Notes: a model not told the origin generated them from the letters alone. Shown: positions 34,127 through 43,988, counted from the first letter of the stretch. The stretch: DNA of 64,000 bases from Ruminococcus flavefaciens (GCA_002373775.1 DFJW01000113.1:1-64000), one strand, 5' to 3'. A program made the numbers and translations.

Positions 34127-34153
34127 GATATTTACCTCCTTGATCTTTCAGTT

Positions 34154-34182
34154 ATTATAACACAGCACGCCTGCAATGTCAA
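34154..34182 (-). promoter_or_regulatory. Consensus promoter of bioY
   Basis: On the minus strand TTGACA (34177-34182), 17-base spacer, TATAAT (34154-34159). Confidence 0.85.
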
Positions 34183-34212
34183 CCGTTTTATCCGATATAG
34201 TTGACTTAATAC

Positions 34213-34239
34213 ACAAAAAAAGAGAGCCTTAGCTCTCTT
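34213..34239 (-). terminator. Terminator of the RNase P RNA gene
   Basis: AAGAGAGC (34220-34227) pairs with GCTCTCTT (34232-34239); on the minus strand seven T follow. Confidence 0.85.
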
Positions 34240-34240
34240 G

Positions 34241-34584
34241 AAATGACCAGACCGATAAGCCGGGTTCTGTCGTGTGCGGTAATTTATCTACGCCTTCCGT
34301 CGCCGGAAGGCTGGAGCCGTCATTACTGTACGTCCGCCGAGCAGACGTTATGACGCACAGTACCAATAGACGTTGCATCGGATAGGGTTTACATGGCAGC
34401 ATGGTCTCCCATGCTCCGGTGAGCTCTTGCCTCGCCTTTCCACCCTTACCGCTTTCGCGGCGGTATATCTCTGTTGCACTTGCCCTAAGGTCGCCCTCGG
34501 CTGCCGTTAGCAGCTACCCTGCTCTGTGATGCCCGGACTTTCCTCGTAAACTTTAACGTTTCCGCTACCGCATAGTCTGCTCAC
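34241..34584 (-). ncRNA. rnpB: RNase P RNA
   Basis: On the minus strand the conserved GAGGAAAGTCCGGGC lies near the 5' end (about 34535-34550), GGTAAGGGTGGAAAGGCG in the middle, and AGAACCCGGCTTATCGG near the 3' end (about 34252-34270). These are landmark regions of bacterial RNase P RNA, the ribozyme that matures tRNA 5' ends. The size of about 345 bases is normal. The 5' end is set by the promoter, the 3' end by the terminator; both ends are approximate. Confidence 0.95.
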
Positions 34585-34590
34585 TTTGCT

Positions 34591-34619
34591 ATTGTACCAT
34601 TTTTTTCTGCGATTGTCAA
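34591..34619 (-). promoter_or_regulatory. Promoter of rnpB
   Basis: On the minus strand TTGACA (34614-34619), 17-base spacer, TACAAT (34591-34596). Confidence 0.85.
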
Positions 34620-34627
34620 GTGCGTAA

Positions 34628-34732
34628 TTACTGCGTAAGCCAGAACAAATCATATATCTGATAGTCCTTCGGATCCCTCAGGTATACTGCTACGGTCAGA
34701 TTGTAGCGTTCTCCTTTGAATACTCGCTCGCT
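34628..34732 (-). pseudogene. Short coding remnant, 34 codons
   Basis: Between rnpB and the PH-domain gene, a minus-strand frame ending in TAA at 34628-34630 reads as plausible protein (KGERYNLTVAVYLRDPKD, YQIYDLFWLTQ). It is closed upstream by another stop at 34733-34735, and no good start codon lies inside. It looks like the C-terminus of a vanished gene. A chance frame cannot be excluded. Confidence 0.3.
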
Positions 34733-34753
34733 TTATGCAACAGTAGACACATA

Positions 34754-36205
34754 TCATTTCCTATACCCCAGCAAAGCCTCAAGGCTGCGGACATCCTCTG
34801 TGGCTAAAGCTTTCACACGGCAGCAGCGGCTGTCCTCGCCTTCGAACCATATCCCGACTGTACAGCGTCCTCCTATCTTCTGGAAGACCGTCTGCATCAG
34901 TTCGAATTTTACTATTTTTTTCCTTTCAGCCACGATAGTATGGAAGCCGTTCAGCCAGCAGTATCTGAGCATTATTTTATCATCATACAATGAGATGCCG
35001 CTTGTAAAGAACGCAGCCGTCTTGACTGCTATCATCCATACAGAAGGTATCTCAAACATCACAGCAGCAAACAGTGTGAGGTCAGACAGTTCAGGCAAAA
35101 GCCGACTGACTGCAAAATGCAGCGGCATAAGTGATGCAGCAATTATCACCGACATCCACACATACTGCCAGAATCCCGTCCATTTCGGGCGGAATTCGTT
35201 CCTGATACCGCTGAATACTCCTATTGCTTCCAGTTCGCTGCCCATATCCTTCTCACGTCTGACAGGCAGCAGAACCGGCTGGCTGCGGCGTTCATATCCG
35301 TAACCCGCACAGCTTATATGGACAGCCACCGCGCCTGCAAGCTTCATTATGAGATTCTGCCTCAGATCTGTATAATTTATATGTGACGATGTTATCCTGT
35401 GTTCGCGGTGATTTACAGCACCGTATGATGTGATAAGGCATTTATCATCACAGGTCACGCTGAATCTGGCGTATCTCAGCAGATTGACAATGAACGATAT
35501 CAGCCACATCCCCACGAAAGCTGCTCCTACACCAACTGCCGCATCCGGGATCTTCAGCAGAAGTCTGTCGGTAAATCTCGAAGTCTGCTCAGCTATACGG
35601 CTGAAATATGCGCCGATGATATTCCGTGCGATGTCTCCGCCCTTGTAGAAGAAGAGTCCCATATATACCGCGCCGGAAAGTCCGCTTGAAAAGAAAAACG
35701 AGAACATGATCACAGACAAGGCAGTGGGACGCGGTATACCGCTGAGCTTGCTGTTCTCATCCACATCAGGCGCTTTTTCCATTATCCTGCGGCACAGATT
35801 ATCGCTTATCATCACTTTCATGTCAGCCGTTCTGAGGAATCCGCCGCTGGTATCACATCTCAGGTAAACGGCATTGAACGGAGCAAGATAAAACGGCTGC
35901 ATTACAGATGTGCTGCTGATACGCGAAAACGGTATTTCCTTTCTGACACGGAATATGATGCCGTCCATGTGAATAACGGAACTGCCTGTCACAGCGATGC
36001 GTGAAAAATACCACCTCACAAAGCCAAATACTACGATAAGTCCGAGTATGAGTATATCGAACCATGCACCTTTTATCCAGTGATAGAACCAGTCCGGACT
36101 AAGCCTTATATGCCTTATTCCTCGGATGAGAGGGAATATCAGCAGCCATATGTTCTTGACTGAGTACCGCAGTATCCTTGCAGGATGCTCATGATACAGT
36201 GTCAT
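34754..36205 (-). CDS. Membrane protein with bacterial PH domains (YdbT-like)
   Basis: 483 residues. At least two bPH_2 domains, each following a pair of membrane spans: VTGSSVIHMDGIIFRVRKEIPFSRISSTSVMQ in the first part and ARFSVTCDDKCLITSYGAVNHREHRI in the middle, with a third related stretch near the end (ISLYDDKIMLRYCWLNGFHTI). The layout matches YdbT of Bacillus, which pairs with YdbS. Its start overlaps the stop of the upstream PH gene by four bases (ATGA). The role is unclear; the Bacillus pair is linked to sensitivity to certain bacteriocins. Confidence 0.85.
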   Translation of the reverse strand: MTLYHEHPARILRYSVKNIWLLIFPLIRGIRHIRLSPDWFYHWIKGAWFDILILGLIVVFGFVRWYFSRIAVTGSSVIHMDGIIFRVRKEIPFSRISSTSVMQPFYLAPFNAVYLRCDTSGGFLRTADMKVMISDNLCRRIMEKAPDVDENSKLSGIPRPTALSVIMFSFFFSSGLSGAVYMGLFFYKGGDIARNIIGAYFSRIAEQTSRFTDRLLLKIPDAAVGVGAAFVGMWLISFIVNLLRYARFSVTCDDKCLITSYGAVNHREHRITSSHINYTDLRQNLIMKLAGAVAVHISCAGYGYERRSQPVLLPVRREKDMGSELEAIGVFSGIRNEFRPKWTGFWQYVWMSVIIAASLMPLHFAVSRLLPELSDLTLFAAVMFEIPSVWMIAVKTAAFFTSGISLYDDKIMLRYCWLNGFHTIVAERKKIVKFELMQTVFQKIGGRCTVGIWFEGEDSRCCRVKALATEDVRSLEALLGYRK

Positions 36206-36642
36206 AATTCCTCCCTGCTTACGCTTCCGGTCAGTGCAAGTATCTCCTGCACGTCACTGCGTCTGAGAAACGATAGTCTCAGTCTTCCACCGTACACGAA
36301 GAATACAATGAAATTCATTCCTGTATGTTCGGAAAAAGGCGTATCTATCACCGTCGTATACTGTATGGAAGAATGAAGTATGGAGCAATGTGTCTTTATA
36401 AACACACCGCTTTTCCTTATAACTTCAGAACCGGTCACTATATACCTTATGGAGGCAAAATACAGCGGCAGGTAGACGAAAGACAGTATGAGTGCACAAA
36501 AAGCTATGACACCTGTCACTATAAAAACAGCGATATCAGTGGAAATGAGCAGTTTTACCGCAGTTACCAGCAGGATCGCTGTGATAAGGAATACAATACG
36601 GAGCGTAGTCAGCGCTCCCTTATCCGGAAGATAGTGCCGCAT
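36202..36642 (-). CDS. Membrane protein with one bacterial PH domain (YdbS-like)
   Basis: 146 residues. Two membrane spans (about 12-65) and one bPH_2 domain (RYIVTGSEVIRKSGVFIKTH, SIQYTTVIDTPF). It matches YdbS and is translationally coupled to the longer YdbT-like gene. AAGGAG lies before the ATG. Confidence 0.87.
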   Translation of the reverse strand: MRHYLPDKGALTTLRIVFLITAILLVTAVKLLISTDIAVFIVTGVIAFCALILSFVYLPLYFASIRYIVTGSEVIRKSGVFIKTHCSILHSSIQYTTVIDTPFSEHTGMNFIVFFVYGGRLRLSFLRRSDVQEILALTGSVSREEL

Positions 36643-36678
36643 GTCTTTCTCCTTTCTGCAAAGGTTCTCAATATATTA

Positions 36679-36707
36679 ATAATAACATATAATTCTGAAA
36701 AGAGCAA
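36679..36707 (-). promoter_or_regulatory. Promoter of the PH-domain gene pair
   Basis: On the minus strand TTGCTC (36702-36707), 17-base spacer, TATTAT (36679-36684). Confidence 0.5.
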
Positions 36708-36803
36708 TAGACGCAGGAAAAAAATGCGTCATCAGGACTATGCTGCTTACAGCACATGAGAACAATACCGGCAAAATAATACTATATCTAAAAGGGTGAT
36801 GAT

Positions 36804-38081
36804 ATGTCAGGAATACTTGAGGGCATCAGCAGCAACATCTGGGGCACCGGCACTGTCCTGCTGCTGATATCCACCGGAATATTATTCACAGTCAGGCTAA
36901 GATTCATACAGTTCCGTACATTTCCCTACTTACTGAAAAAACGGTCAGGCAGCAGTGCCGGCGGTATCTCCCAGAGAAAGACCGTATGTATGGCACTCGG
37001 AGCTGCTATGGGTACAGGGAACATAACAGGTGCTGCGTCAGCTGCTGCAATGGGCGGACCGGGAGCACTGTTCTGGATGTGGGTGTCGGCATTTTTCGGA
37101 ATGGCTCTGGTATACGCCGAAAACTCGCTTTCCGCACGCTACAGTTCAGACGAAGCTTCCGGACCTATGGCTTATATCTCTGCCGGTCTCGGCAGCAGAA
37201 AACTCGCTGTTGCCTTCGCTCTGCTGTGCATATGTGCATCTGCCGGAATGGGCGGTATGGTGCAGGTCAGCGCTTTCCTCGAAAGCACCTGCTCTTATAC
37301 CGGGATACATCCTATGCTGCTTGCACTGCCGATATTCCTGCTGATACTCGTTGTGACCAGCGGCGGGGCAAAACGCATCGGTTCAGCAGCTCAGGCACTT
37401 ATCCCGGCAGTCTCAGTTCTTTACGGCATAAGCTGTTTAACTGTCATTGCTGTGAATCACGAACGCCTGCCGGAAGTCATCAGCAGCGTATTCAACGGCG
37501 CTTTCGGCATAAGACCTGCCGGCTGCGGCATCGCCGGATACGGCATTTCAAGAGCTGTCTCCGCAGGGATACGCAGAGGTATCTTCTCGAACGAAGCTGG
37601 TCTCGGTACGTCTCCCATACTTCACAGCGCTGCAAAAAGCAGCGACGCACAGCTTCAGGGGATGTGGAGCATGGCGGAGGTGTTTTTCGATACGATAATA
37701 TGCTGCACGCTCTCATTTCTCACAGTTCTCTGCGGTTCTGAGGATATGACCGTGGAAAACGCCTTCCGTTCATCTCTTGGTGCTCCGGGCAGCATCATTC
37801 TCATGTTCTCTGTGGGAGTGTTTGCATTCTGTACCGTCATCGGTCAGTACTATTGCTGTTCGGCTGCATACAGCTTCATATCCGGGAAACACAGCAGCCG
37901 TTTCCTGAGCGCATTGTTTTCAGCAGCTGCTTCACTTGGGGCTGTCATGGCTGTCAGAACTGTGTGGACTCTTTCAGATATATTCAACGGTCTTATGATA
38001 TTCCCTAATCTTGCAGCACTTCTGCTGCTCAGGAAAGAGGTGATGTATAATCCGAAGGATACTGTCAATAATCAGAGATGA
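36804..38081 (+). CDS. Alanine/glycine:cation symporter (AGCS family)
   Basis: 425 residues with about 10-11 membrane spans. TGILFTVRLRFIQFR, ALGAAMGTGNITGAASA, GGPGALFWMWVSAFFGMALVYAE and RRGIFSNEAGLGTSPILH are standard AGCS motifs. These proteins import alanine or glycine with sodium or protons. AAAGGGTGATG lies before the ATG. The stop is followed within 25 bases by the phosphohexomutase-like gene, so the two are probably one transcript. Confidence 0.94.
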   Translation: MSGILEGISSNIWGTGTVLLLISTGILFTVRLRFIQFRTFPYLLKKRSGSSAGGISQRKTVCMALGAAMGTGNITGAASAAAMGGPGALFWMWVSAFFGMALVYAENSLSARYSSDEASGPMAYISAGLGSRKLAVAFALLCICASAGMGGMVQVSAFLESTCSYTGIHPMLLALPIFLLILVVTSGGAKRIGSAAQALIPAVSVLYGISCLTVIAVNHERLPEVISSVFNGAFGIRPAGCGIAGYGISRAVSAGIRRGIFSNEAGLGTSPILHSAAKSSDAQLQGMWSMAEVFFDTIICCTLSFLTVLCGSEDMTVENAFRSSLGAPGSIILMFSVGVFAFCTVIGQYYCCSAAYSFISGKHSSRFLSALFSAAASLGAVMAVRTVWTLSDIFNGLMIFPNLAALLLLRKEVMYNPKDTVNNQR

Positions 38082-38104
38082 CTAAATCTACGGGAGATAA
38101 AAAA

Positions 38105-39193
38105 ATGGACTATATCGGAGAAAACAATGACTTTGTGTTCCGCAGCGGAGGATTTGAAGCACTTCCGGGACGCGGATCCGGTACGGCAGCTGCTGCCGGT
38201 CTCGGAAGGCTTCTTGCAGGCAGATTCAACAGATTCGGAGTCGGATGTGACAGTTTCAGACAGGTACACCTGCTTTACGCCGTATGCTGCGGGATATCAG
38301 AATGCGGCAAGGACTGCTATGTTTTTGAGAATACGGATATGCCGTCATTCCGTTTCGCCTATCCGCTGCTGTCATGCGACTGTGGGATATACATCGGAAA
38401 AAATGGAGTCAAAGCCGGTCTGTTCGTGCAGAACGGCTCATCAGCCGGCAGCAGTCTGATGCGAAGTCTGCTTTCTGACAAGCCGGCTGCGCCTGCCGGA
38501 AAATGCGGAAGGATAACCTCCGCTTCATCGTTCAGCAGCATCTACATCGGGAACATAGCAGATCAGCTGAGAGATGCTGCTCTTCCGCTGGACGCCGGCA
38601 TAAGCTGCGGCAGCCGCTCGGTCCGTTCGTTGTGGGAGAATTTCTTCGAAGACAGAAGCGGAGATCTGGTCTTCCAGATCTCCGACGACGGCAGCCGTGT
38701 GAACGCATATTCCCATTCCCTCGGCTTCATATCCGGAGAAAAGCTCATTCTCGCCTACGCTGCACGCATCGCGGAAAAAGGCGGAACAGTATGGCTGCCG
38801 GATAGTTTCCACTATGCCGCAGAACAGCTCGGATCTCTCGGCGGAAACGTGAAAAGATACGATGAGGACAAAAGAATACCCGCAGAAGCGCGTTCTCAGC
38901 GCTTTCTTACGGATAAACTGTACATGTGCTGCAAACTTATGGCAGACAGAAAAGCCTTTATGGAAATGATAGCTGCTCTTCCCGGAATGGCTGCCGTCAG
39001 CCGTGATATCACACTGAGCAGCTTCAACGGCTTGCCTTACGGGAGATCCGTCTCAGACCGCACAGGCCGCATAATAATGAAACGCAGCGGCAGAGACCGT
39101 CTGCGTCTCACGGCACAGGCAGCTTCAATGGAAACCGCCTCAGAACTCTGCGGTGCATGGATAGAAAAACTCCGGCGTTCCGCTCAGCCGTAA
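38105..39193 (+). CDS. Degenerate phosphohexomutase homologue
   Basis: About 362 residues. The order of segments fits the phosphomannomutase/phosphoglucomutase fold: an N-terminal GSGTAAAAGLGRLLAGRF, a region with GIYIGKNGVKAGLF where the catalytic TASHNP...NGIK loop should be, and QISDDGSRVNAYSHSLGFIS, then GEKLILAYAARIAEKGGTVW, matching the metal loop DGDADR region. The phosphoserine loop and the DGDADR aspartates are replaced (CDCG, SDDGSR), and the protein is about 80-100 residues shorter than active enzymes. It is probably catalytically dead or altered. The ATG at 38105 has GGGAG eight bases upstream; an ATG at 38078 overlaps the symporter stop. Confidence 0.6.
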   Translation: MDYIGENNDFVFRSGGFEALPGRGSGTAAAAGLGRLLAGRFNRFGVGCDSFRQVHLLYAVCCGISECGKDCYVFENTDMPSFRFAYPLLSCDCGIYIGKNGVKAGLFVQNGSSAGSSLMRSLLSDKPAAPAGKCGRITSASSFSSIYIGNIADQLRDAALPLDAGISCGSRSVRSLWENFFEDRSGDLVFQISDDGSRVNAYSHSLGFISGEKLILAYAARIAEKGGTVWLPDSFHYAAEQLGSLGGNVKRYDEDKRIPAEARSQRFLTDKLYMCCKLMADRKAFMEMIAALPGMAAVSRDITLSSFNGLPYGRSVSDRTGRIIMKRSGRDRLRLTAQAASMETASELCGAWIEKLRRSAQP

Positions 39194-39759
39194 ATGTCTT
39201 TGAGATCATCGGCAGATATGGATATGAACTTCCAGCCGTCATCCTCTACACGGACCGCGCAGGCTGTACGCTTCTTTTCCTCAGAGCCGGCATCGCCTTC
39301 GCAGAGCTGCGTCCACTCAAATACGACTCCGTCTTCTATCTTAATATTTTCCGCGCTTACTCCGTACTCTTCTGCAAGGGATGAGAAATAATTCAGTGCA
39401 GCAGCAGTCTCGGAAGCATCAAGCTGCTTTACTGATGATATATCTACGAACTTGGTCACCGCGTTCTCTCCGTAACCGGCTTCGAGATTGTCTCTGACCA
39501 GACCGAGCTTGTCACCGGCAAGCTCCACAAGCTCATCATACCTGTCCGAAGAACGTATCTCATCCAGTATCTTTTCAGGATATATGACCGAGAGATAGTC
39601 GTCCGCATCTCCTGAATCCACTGCTTCATTATACGCGGAAAGCACATCTTCATATCCGTTCCCGCTTTTTCCTGCATCAGATGACACGGCTCCTGTCTCG
39701 CCGCAGCCTGACAGAGCAGCTGTCAATAAGCACAGCAAAGCTCCAGTGATCCTCTTCAT
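39184..39759 (-). CDS. Small lipoprotein of unknown function
   Basis: 191 residues. A lipoprotein signal ends at LSGC (Cys19). The mature part is acidic and helical (NEAVDSGDADDYLSVIYPEKI), ending in a beta-rich piece (ACAVRVEDDGWKFISIS), as in DUF4878/NTF2-like export lipoproteins, which is a weak guess. It converges on the phosphohexomutase-like gene, with the last ten bases overlapping. A consensus promoter lies upstream. Confidence 0.75.
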   Translation of the reverse strand: MKRITGALLCLLTAALSGCGETGAVSSDAGKSGNGYEDVLSAYNEAVDSGDADDYLSVIYPEKILDEIRSSDRYDELVELAGDKLGLVRDNLEAGYGENAVTKFVDISSVKQLDASETAAALNYFSSLAEEYGVSAENIKIEDGVVFEWTQLCEGDAGSEEKKRTACAVRVEDDGWKFISISADDLKDIYG

Positions 39760-39791
39760 ACCTTACCTCCGTCAAATTCTTTATTCACCTG

Positions 39792-39820
39792 ATTATACCA
39801 TTTTTCACGCTGACTGTCAA
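39792..39820 (-). promoter_or_regulatory. Consensus promoter of the lipoprotein gene
   Basis: On the minus strand TTGACA (39815-39820), 17-base spacer, TATAAT (39792-39797). Confidence 0.82.
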
Positions 39821-39873
39821 CGGTAAGGCTGTTTCCGGTGCCTGATTAATTCATTTATAATACTGCCTCCCTA

Positions 39874-39902
39874 TTGACAGCGGAGGTATTTTTTAGTATA
39901 AT
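39874..39902 (+). promoter_or_regulatory. Consensus promoter of the RNase J operon
   Basis: TTGACA (39874-39879), 17-base spacer, TATAAT (39897-39902). The predicted start near 39909 leaves a leader of about 212 bases in which no small gene or clear terminator was seen. Confidence 0.82.
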
Positions 39903-40120
39903 TATATTTGTATAGCTATGCTTATCAGTTAAGCTCAAAGACTTTATTGGCAAATGCCATTAAATATATCATCCTCCGGAATCATAACAACGTTTTTTAT
40001 ACGATACGGTACACAGCTCCATATATTACGGATGCTGCCGGAGTCTATATCCATATCCATCCGGAAGTGCTCACGCTCGTGAAAGAGCGCTTCCCTTCCC
40101 AAAGAAAGAGAGGTCACATA

Positions 40121-41956
40121 GTGAACGAAAAAGACAATACCAAAAAGACAGCAAGATCTGCTCCGAGAAAATACTACAAAAAGAAATCTGCTCCGGAAGA
40201 TGCAGCTGCAAAAAACAGCTCAGCGGAGAAAAAAGTAACGGCTGCCAAAAAAGATGCCGCCCCTAAAAGCCGCTCAAGGTCTGCTAAGGAAGTAAAGAAA
40301 ACTCCCGTGAAGATCATCCCTCTCGGCGGTCTTAATGAGATAGGCAAGAACATGACTGTATTCGAATGCTCAAATGACATGTTCATCCTCGACTGCGGTC
40401 TTGCATTCCCTGATGCCGATATGCCCGGTGTCGATATAGTTATCCCGGATTTCACTTATGTTGAACGCAACCGTGAAAAGCTCCGCGGCATCGTCATAAC
40501 TCACGGACATGAAGACCACATCGGCGGTCTCGCCTACTTCCTCAAGAAGATAAATGTACCTGTATACGCCACAAGACTCACTATCGGGCTCATAGAAGGC
40601 AAGCTCAAGGAACAGGGACTCCTCGGAAAGGTGTCACTCAATATCGTAGAGCCGAAGAAAACAGTGAAAATGGGCTGCATGGCTGTTGAATTCATCAAGG
40701 TGAACCATTCGATCCCCGACTCTGTAGGTATGGCTATACACACCCCTGCCGGAGTTATAGTACACACCGGTGACTTCAAGGTAGATTACTCACCTATCGA
40801 CGGCAAGATAATCGACCTCGCACGTTTCGGTGAGCTCGGCAGCAAGGGCGTTCTCGCCCTCATGGCTGACTCAACTAATGCCGAGCGTCCCGGTTACACC
40901 CATTCCGAAAGAACTGTGGGAGAATCTTTCGACAAGCTCTTCAAGAAAGGTGAGGGCAAGCGTATCATAATCGCTACCTTCTCTTCAAATATCCACCGTG
41001 TACAGCAGATAATCAACTGTGCAGTGCGCTACGGAAGAAAGGTCGCAGTATTCGGCAGAAGCATGATAAATGTTATAAATACTGCCATTGAACTCGGATA
41101 CCTCGATGTGCCGGACGGCATAATAATAGACATAGAAATGATGAACCGCTATGAGAGCGAACGCATCGTCCTCATAACTACCGGAAGTCAGGGAGAACCT
41201 ATGTCCGCTCTCACAAGGATGGCTATGAATGACCATAAGAAGGTCAATATCACTCCCATGGACTTCATCATCATCTCAGCTACCCCTATCCCCGGAAACG
41301 AAAAATTCGTTACAAGAGTTGTAAACGAACTGATGAAATCCGGCGCTGAGGTAGTGTACGAAGCTATGTATGAAGTACATGTTTCCGGTCACGCTTGCCA
41401 GGAAGAGCTGAAACTCATGCTCGCACTGACAAAGCCGAAATTCTTCATACCTGTCCACGGTGAATACAAGCACCTGAAAAAGCATGCAGGCCTTGCTTTC
41501 CAGATGGGTATCCCGGAGGAAAATGTCATCATCGCTGAAATAGGAAACGTCATCGAGACTGACGGCAGCAAAATGAGCATAGTTTCACAGGTGCCTGCCG
41601 GAAGAGTCCTCGTGGACGGTCTCGGCGTCGGCGATGTAGGTTCGATCGTTCTCCGCGACAGAAAGCATCTCGCTCAGGACGGACTTATCATTATCGTTAT
41701 CGGCATCGAAAAAGCTTCAAACGAGATAGTTGCCGGTCCTGATATCATCTCAAGAGGATTCGTCTATGTAAGAGAATCCGAAGAACTCATGGACGAGGCA
41801 AAGATGCTGCTTACCGATACCCTCGGTTCATGCTCAGCTGCTGAACTGAGAGAATGGAACACTCTCAAAGGCAAGATGCGCGATGCCCTCTCCGATTATA
41901 TCTACCAGAAAACTAAGCGCAGCCCGATGATACTGCCTATCATCATGGAGACCTGA
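40121..41956 (+). CDS. rnj: Ribonuclease J
   Basis: About 611 residues from the GTG at 40121, which has AGAGAGG upstream; the frame is open back to 39908 but that stretch is untranslated leader by promoter position. The metallo-beta-lactamase core starts near residue 60 (KIIPLGGLNEIGKNMT) with zinc motif THGHEDHIGG, then VIVHTGDFK, ADSTNAERPG of the beta-CASP domain, and VSGHACQEELKLM. RNase J is a 5'-3' exonuclease and endonuclease for mRNA and rRNA. An unusual Lys/Ala/Ser-rich basic tail of about 60 residues precedes the core. Confidence 0.94.
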   Translation: MNEKDNTKKTARSAPRKYYKKKSAPEDAAAKNSSAEKKVTAAKKDAAPKSRSRSAKEVKKTPVKIIPLGGLNEIGKNMTVFECSNDMFILDCGLAFPDADMPGVDIVIPDFTYVERNREKLRGIVITHGHEDHIGGLAYFLKKINVPVYATRLTIGLIEGKLKEQGLLGKVSLNIVEPKKTVKMGCMAVEFIKVNHSIPDSVGMAIHTPAGVIVHTGDFKVDYSPIDGKIIDLARFGELGSKGVLALMADSTNAERPGYTHSERTVGESFDKLFKKGEGKRIIIATFSSNIHRVQQIINCAVRYGRKVAVFGRSMINVINTAIELGYLDVPDGIIIDIEMMNRYESERIVLITTGSQGEPMSALTRMAMNDHKKVNITPMDFIIISATPIPGNEKFVTRVVNELMKSGAEVVYEAMYEVHVSGHACQEELKLMLALTKPKFFIPVHGEYKHLKKHAGLAFQMGIPEENVIIAEIGNVIETDGSKMSIVSQVPAGRVLVDGLGVGDVGSIVLRDRKHLAQDGLIIIVIGIEKASNEIVAGPDIISRGFVYVRESEELMDEAKMLLTDTLGSCSAAELREWNTLKGKMRDALSDYIYQKTKRSPMILPIIMET

Positions 41957-41994
41957 AACGTTTACGCTGATATATCCGGAAAGGAGATGCAAAA

Positions 41995-43965
41995 GTGAAA
42001 AACAAATTCCCTGCTCTGCTGCTGGTGCTGCATTTACTGCTGCTGGCAGACCTGGCAGGTACCGCTCTGCTGCTCAACCGTGACAGCCGCAAGGAACAGT
42101 ATTGCCTTCTGCCGGCTTTCGCGCTGATCGCTGCTTGTATTATTATTTTCCTTATCTATTCACGCAATTCGATGCGCCATATATCAAGGATGAACTCTCA
42201 CCTTGAAAGTTCGGCTGCTGAGTATATGAACTCGCTGCCTGCTCCGGTAGCTGTTATTGACAGCAAAAAGCAGTTCGTCTGGTATAATCAGATCTTTTCC
42301 GAAAAGATCGGACTCGGACAGGATGTTTACGGTCTCGATATCGAAGGCATCATCCGTATCAACACTTCTCAGCTGAGCGATGAAGGACATGCAGAATGCA
42401 GCATAAACGGCTGTATCTACAACGTGATGTCCGAAAAATTCGTCAAGGGAGAAATGGAGTTCCGTGTCCTTTATTTCCATGATATCACTGAATTTGCAAC
42501 TCTCAAAAAGCGCTCTGACGAAGAGCACCCCAATGTTGTGGTCATAACTATCGACAACTACGATGACATCATGCAGAATGCCAAGGAAAGCGAAAAGGCG
42601 CAGGCTTCCGTTGAAACAGAGAAGCTCATCGAAAACATGATGAGCAGCACCAACGGTTTCATAAAGAAGGTATCTTCAAACACTTTCTATGCTGTTATCG
42701 AGAATCGTCACCTTGAACAGATGATCGATGAAAAGTTCAAGATCCTCGACTCTGCAAGGAATATCACTATCTCCGGTCAGTATCCCCTCACCTTCTCAAT
42801 AGGTGTCGGTCAGGGTGCAGGCTCGCTCGCTGAAAGTGAACGCATAGCCAAGCAGTGCCTTGATATGGCGCTCGGACGCGGCGGAGATCAGGCAGTCGTC
42901 AAGACCGATAACGGCTACCGTTTCTTCGGCGGAGTATCAAAGGGCGTAGAAAAGCGTTCACGCGCAAAGACTCGCATCATAGCCAATGCACTTCAGGATA
43001 TAATAATGAGCAGTGAGCATGTATTCATAATGGGACACCGTTTCGGCGACCTCGATTCTGTGGGTGCATCATGCGGTATGGCAGGAGCTGTAAGGCTCCT
43101 TGGCAGAACAGCATACATAGCTGTGGACCGCAGCAGGAATCTCGCTTCTCATCTCATCGCCAATGTTGAACAGCGCACAGATAATGAACTCTTTATCACT
43201 CCTTCTGAGGCAGAGAATGTCATCAGCGACAAGGACCTGCTCATCATCGTCGATACCCATAACAAGGATTTCCTCGAAAGCCGCGCTCTCTATGAACGCG
43301 CAAAGTCTGTAGTTGTCATCGACCACCACCGCAAGACAGTTAATTTCATTGACAATGCAGTTATCTTCCACCATGAGCCGTATGCTTCTTCAGCTTCGGA
43401 AATGGTGACGGAGATCATCGAATACTTCCGGTTCGATACCAATGAAAGGTTCCCGAGCATTTATGCAGATGCGCTGCTTTCAGGCATCATGCTCGATACC
43501 AAGAACTTTGTGATGAGGACCGGTGTCCGCACTTTTGAGGCAGCTGCATACCTCAAAAAGCTGGGGGCTGATACAGTCGCTGTCAAGCTGCTGTTCTCCA
43601 ACTCCATTGATTCATACAAACGCCGGACTCAGATCGTTGCTTCAGCCAAGATACACGACCGCTGTGCTATCGCTGCTGCCGATTTCAAGTCCGATGACAT
43701 ACGTCTTATATCTCCGCAGGCTGCTGACGAACTGCTCAGCATCACCGATGTCGATGCTTCATTCGTCCTGTACAAGACCGGAAATACGGTAAATATATCC
43801 GCCCGTTCTCTCGGCGCGATGAACGTACAGGTAATAATGGAAAAACTCGGCGGAGGCGGTCATCAGACTATGGCAGCTACGCAGATCGAAAACTCAACCA
43901 TTCAGGAAGCGGTGAAGATGCTTATACAAGCTATCGACGAGTTCCATAGCGATAATCACCGCTGA
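41995..43965 (+). CDS. gdpP: Cyclic-di-AMP phosphodiesterase GdpP
   Basis: 656 residues. Two N-terminal membrane spans (about 7-27 and 36-55), a PAS-like domain (about 70-165), a degenerate GGDEF domain (about 175-300), and a DHH/DHHA1 phosphodiesterase ([48 protein letters not shown]). GdpP lowers c-di-AMP and so affects wall, potassium and beta-lactam responses. The start is a GTG with AAGGAG upstream. The order gdpP-rplI-dnaB is conserved in Firmicutes. Confidence 0.96.
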   Translation: MKNKFPALLLVLHLLLLADLAGTALLLNRDSRKEQYCLLPAFALIAACIIIFLIYSRNSMRHISRMNSHLESSAAEYMNSLPAPVAVIDSKKQFVWYNQIFSEKIGLGQDVYGLDIEGIIRINTSQLSDEGHAECSINGCIYNVMSEKFVKGEMEFRVLYFHDITEFATLKKRSDEEHPNVVVITIDNYDDIMQNAKESEKAQASVETEKLIENMMSSTNGFIKKVSSNTFYAVIENRHLEQMIDEKFKILDSARNITISGQYPLTFSIGVGQGAGSLAESERIAKQCLDMALGRGGDQAVVKTDNGYRFFGGVSKGVEKRSRAKTRIIANALQDIIMSSEHVFIMGHRFGDLDSVGASCGMAGAVRLLGRTAYIAVDRSRNLASHLIANVEQRTDNELFITPSEAENVISDKDLLIIVDTHNKDFLESRALYERAKSVVVIDHHRKTVNFIDNAVIFHHEPYASSASEMVTEIIEYFRFDTNERFPSIYADALLSGIMLDTKNFVMRTGVRTFEAAAYLKKLGADTVAVKLLFSNSIDSYKRRTQIVASAKIHDRCAIAAADFKSDDIRLISPQAADELLSITDVDASFVLYKTGNTVNISARSLGAMNVQVIMEKLGGGGHQTMAATQIENSTIQEAVKMLIQAIDEFHSDNHR

Positions 43966-43988
43966 TCTTCAAGGAAAGGAAATATGAT

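Noticed and set aside
34716-35303. Plus-strand frame over the PH-domain gene
   Set aside because: Its composition (Ser/Thr/Ile-rich, no domain) and lack of ribosome site mark it as a shadow of the minus-strand gene.
39908-40120. In-frame upstream extension of RNase J by 71 codons
   Set aside because: The TTG at 39908 coincides with the predicted transcript start, the extension is not RNase J-like, and the GTG at 40121 has a proper ribosome site.
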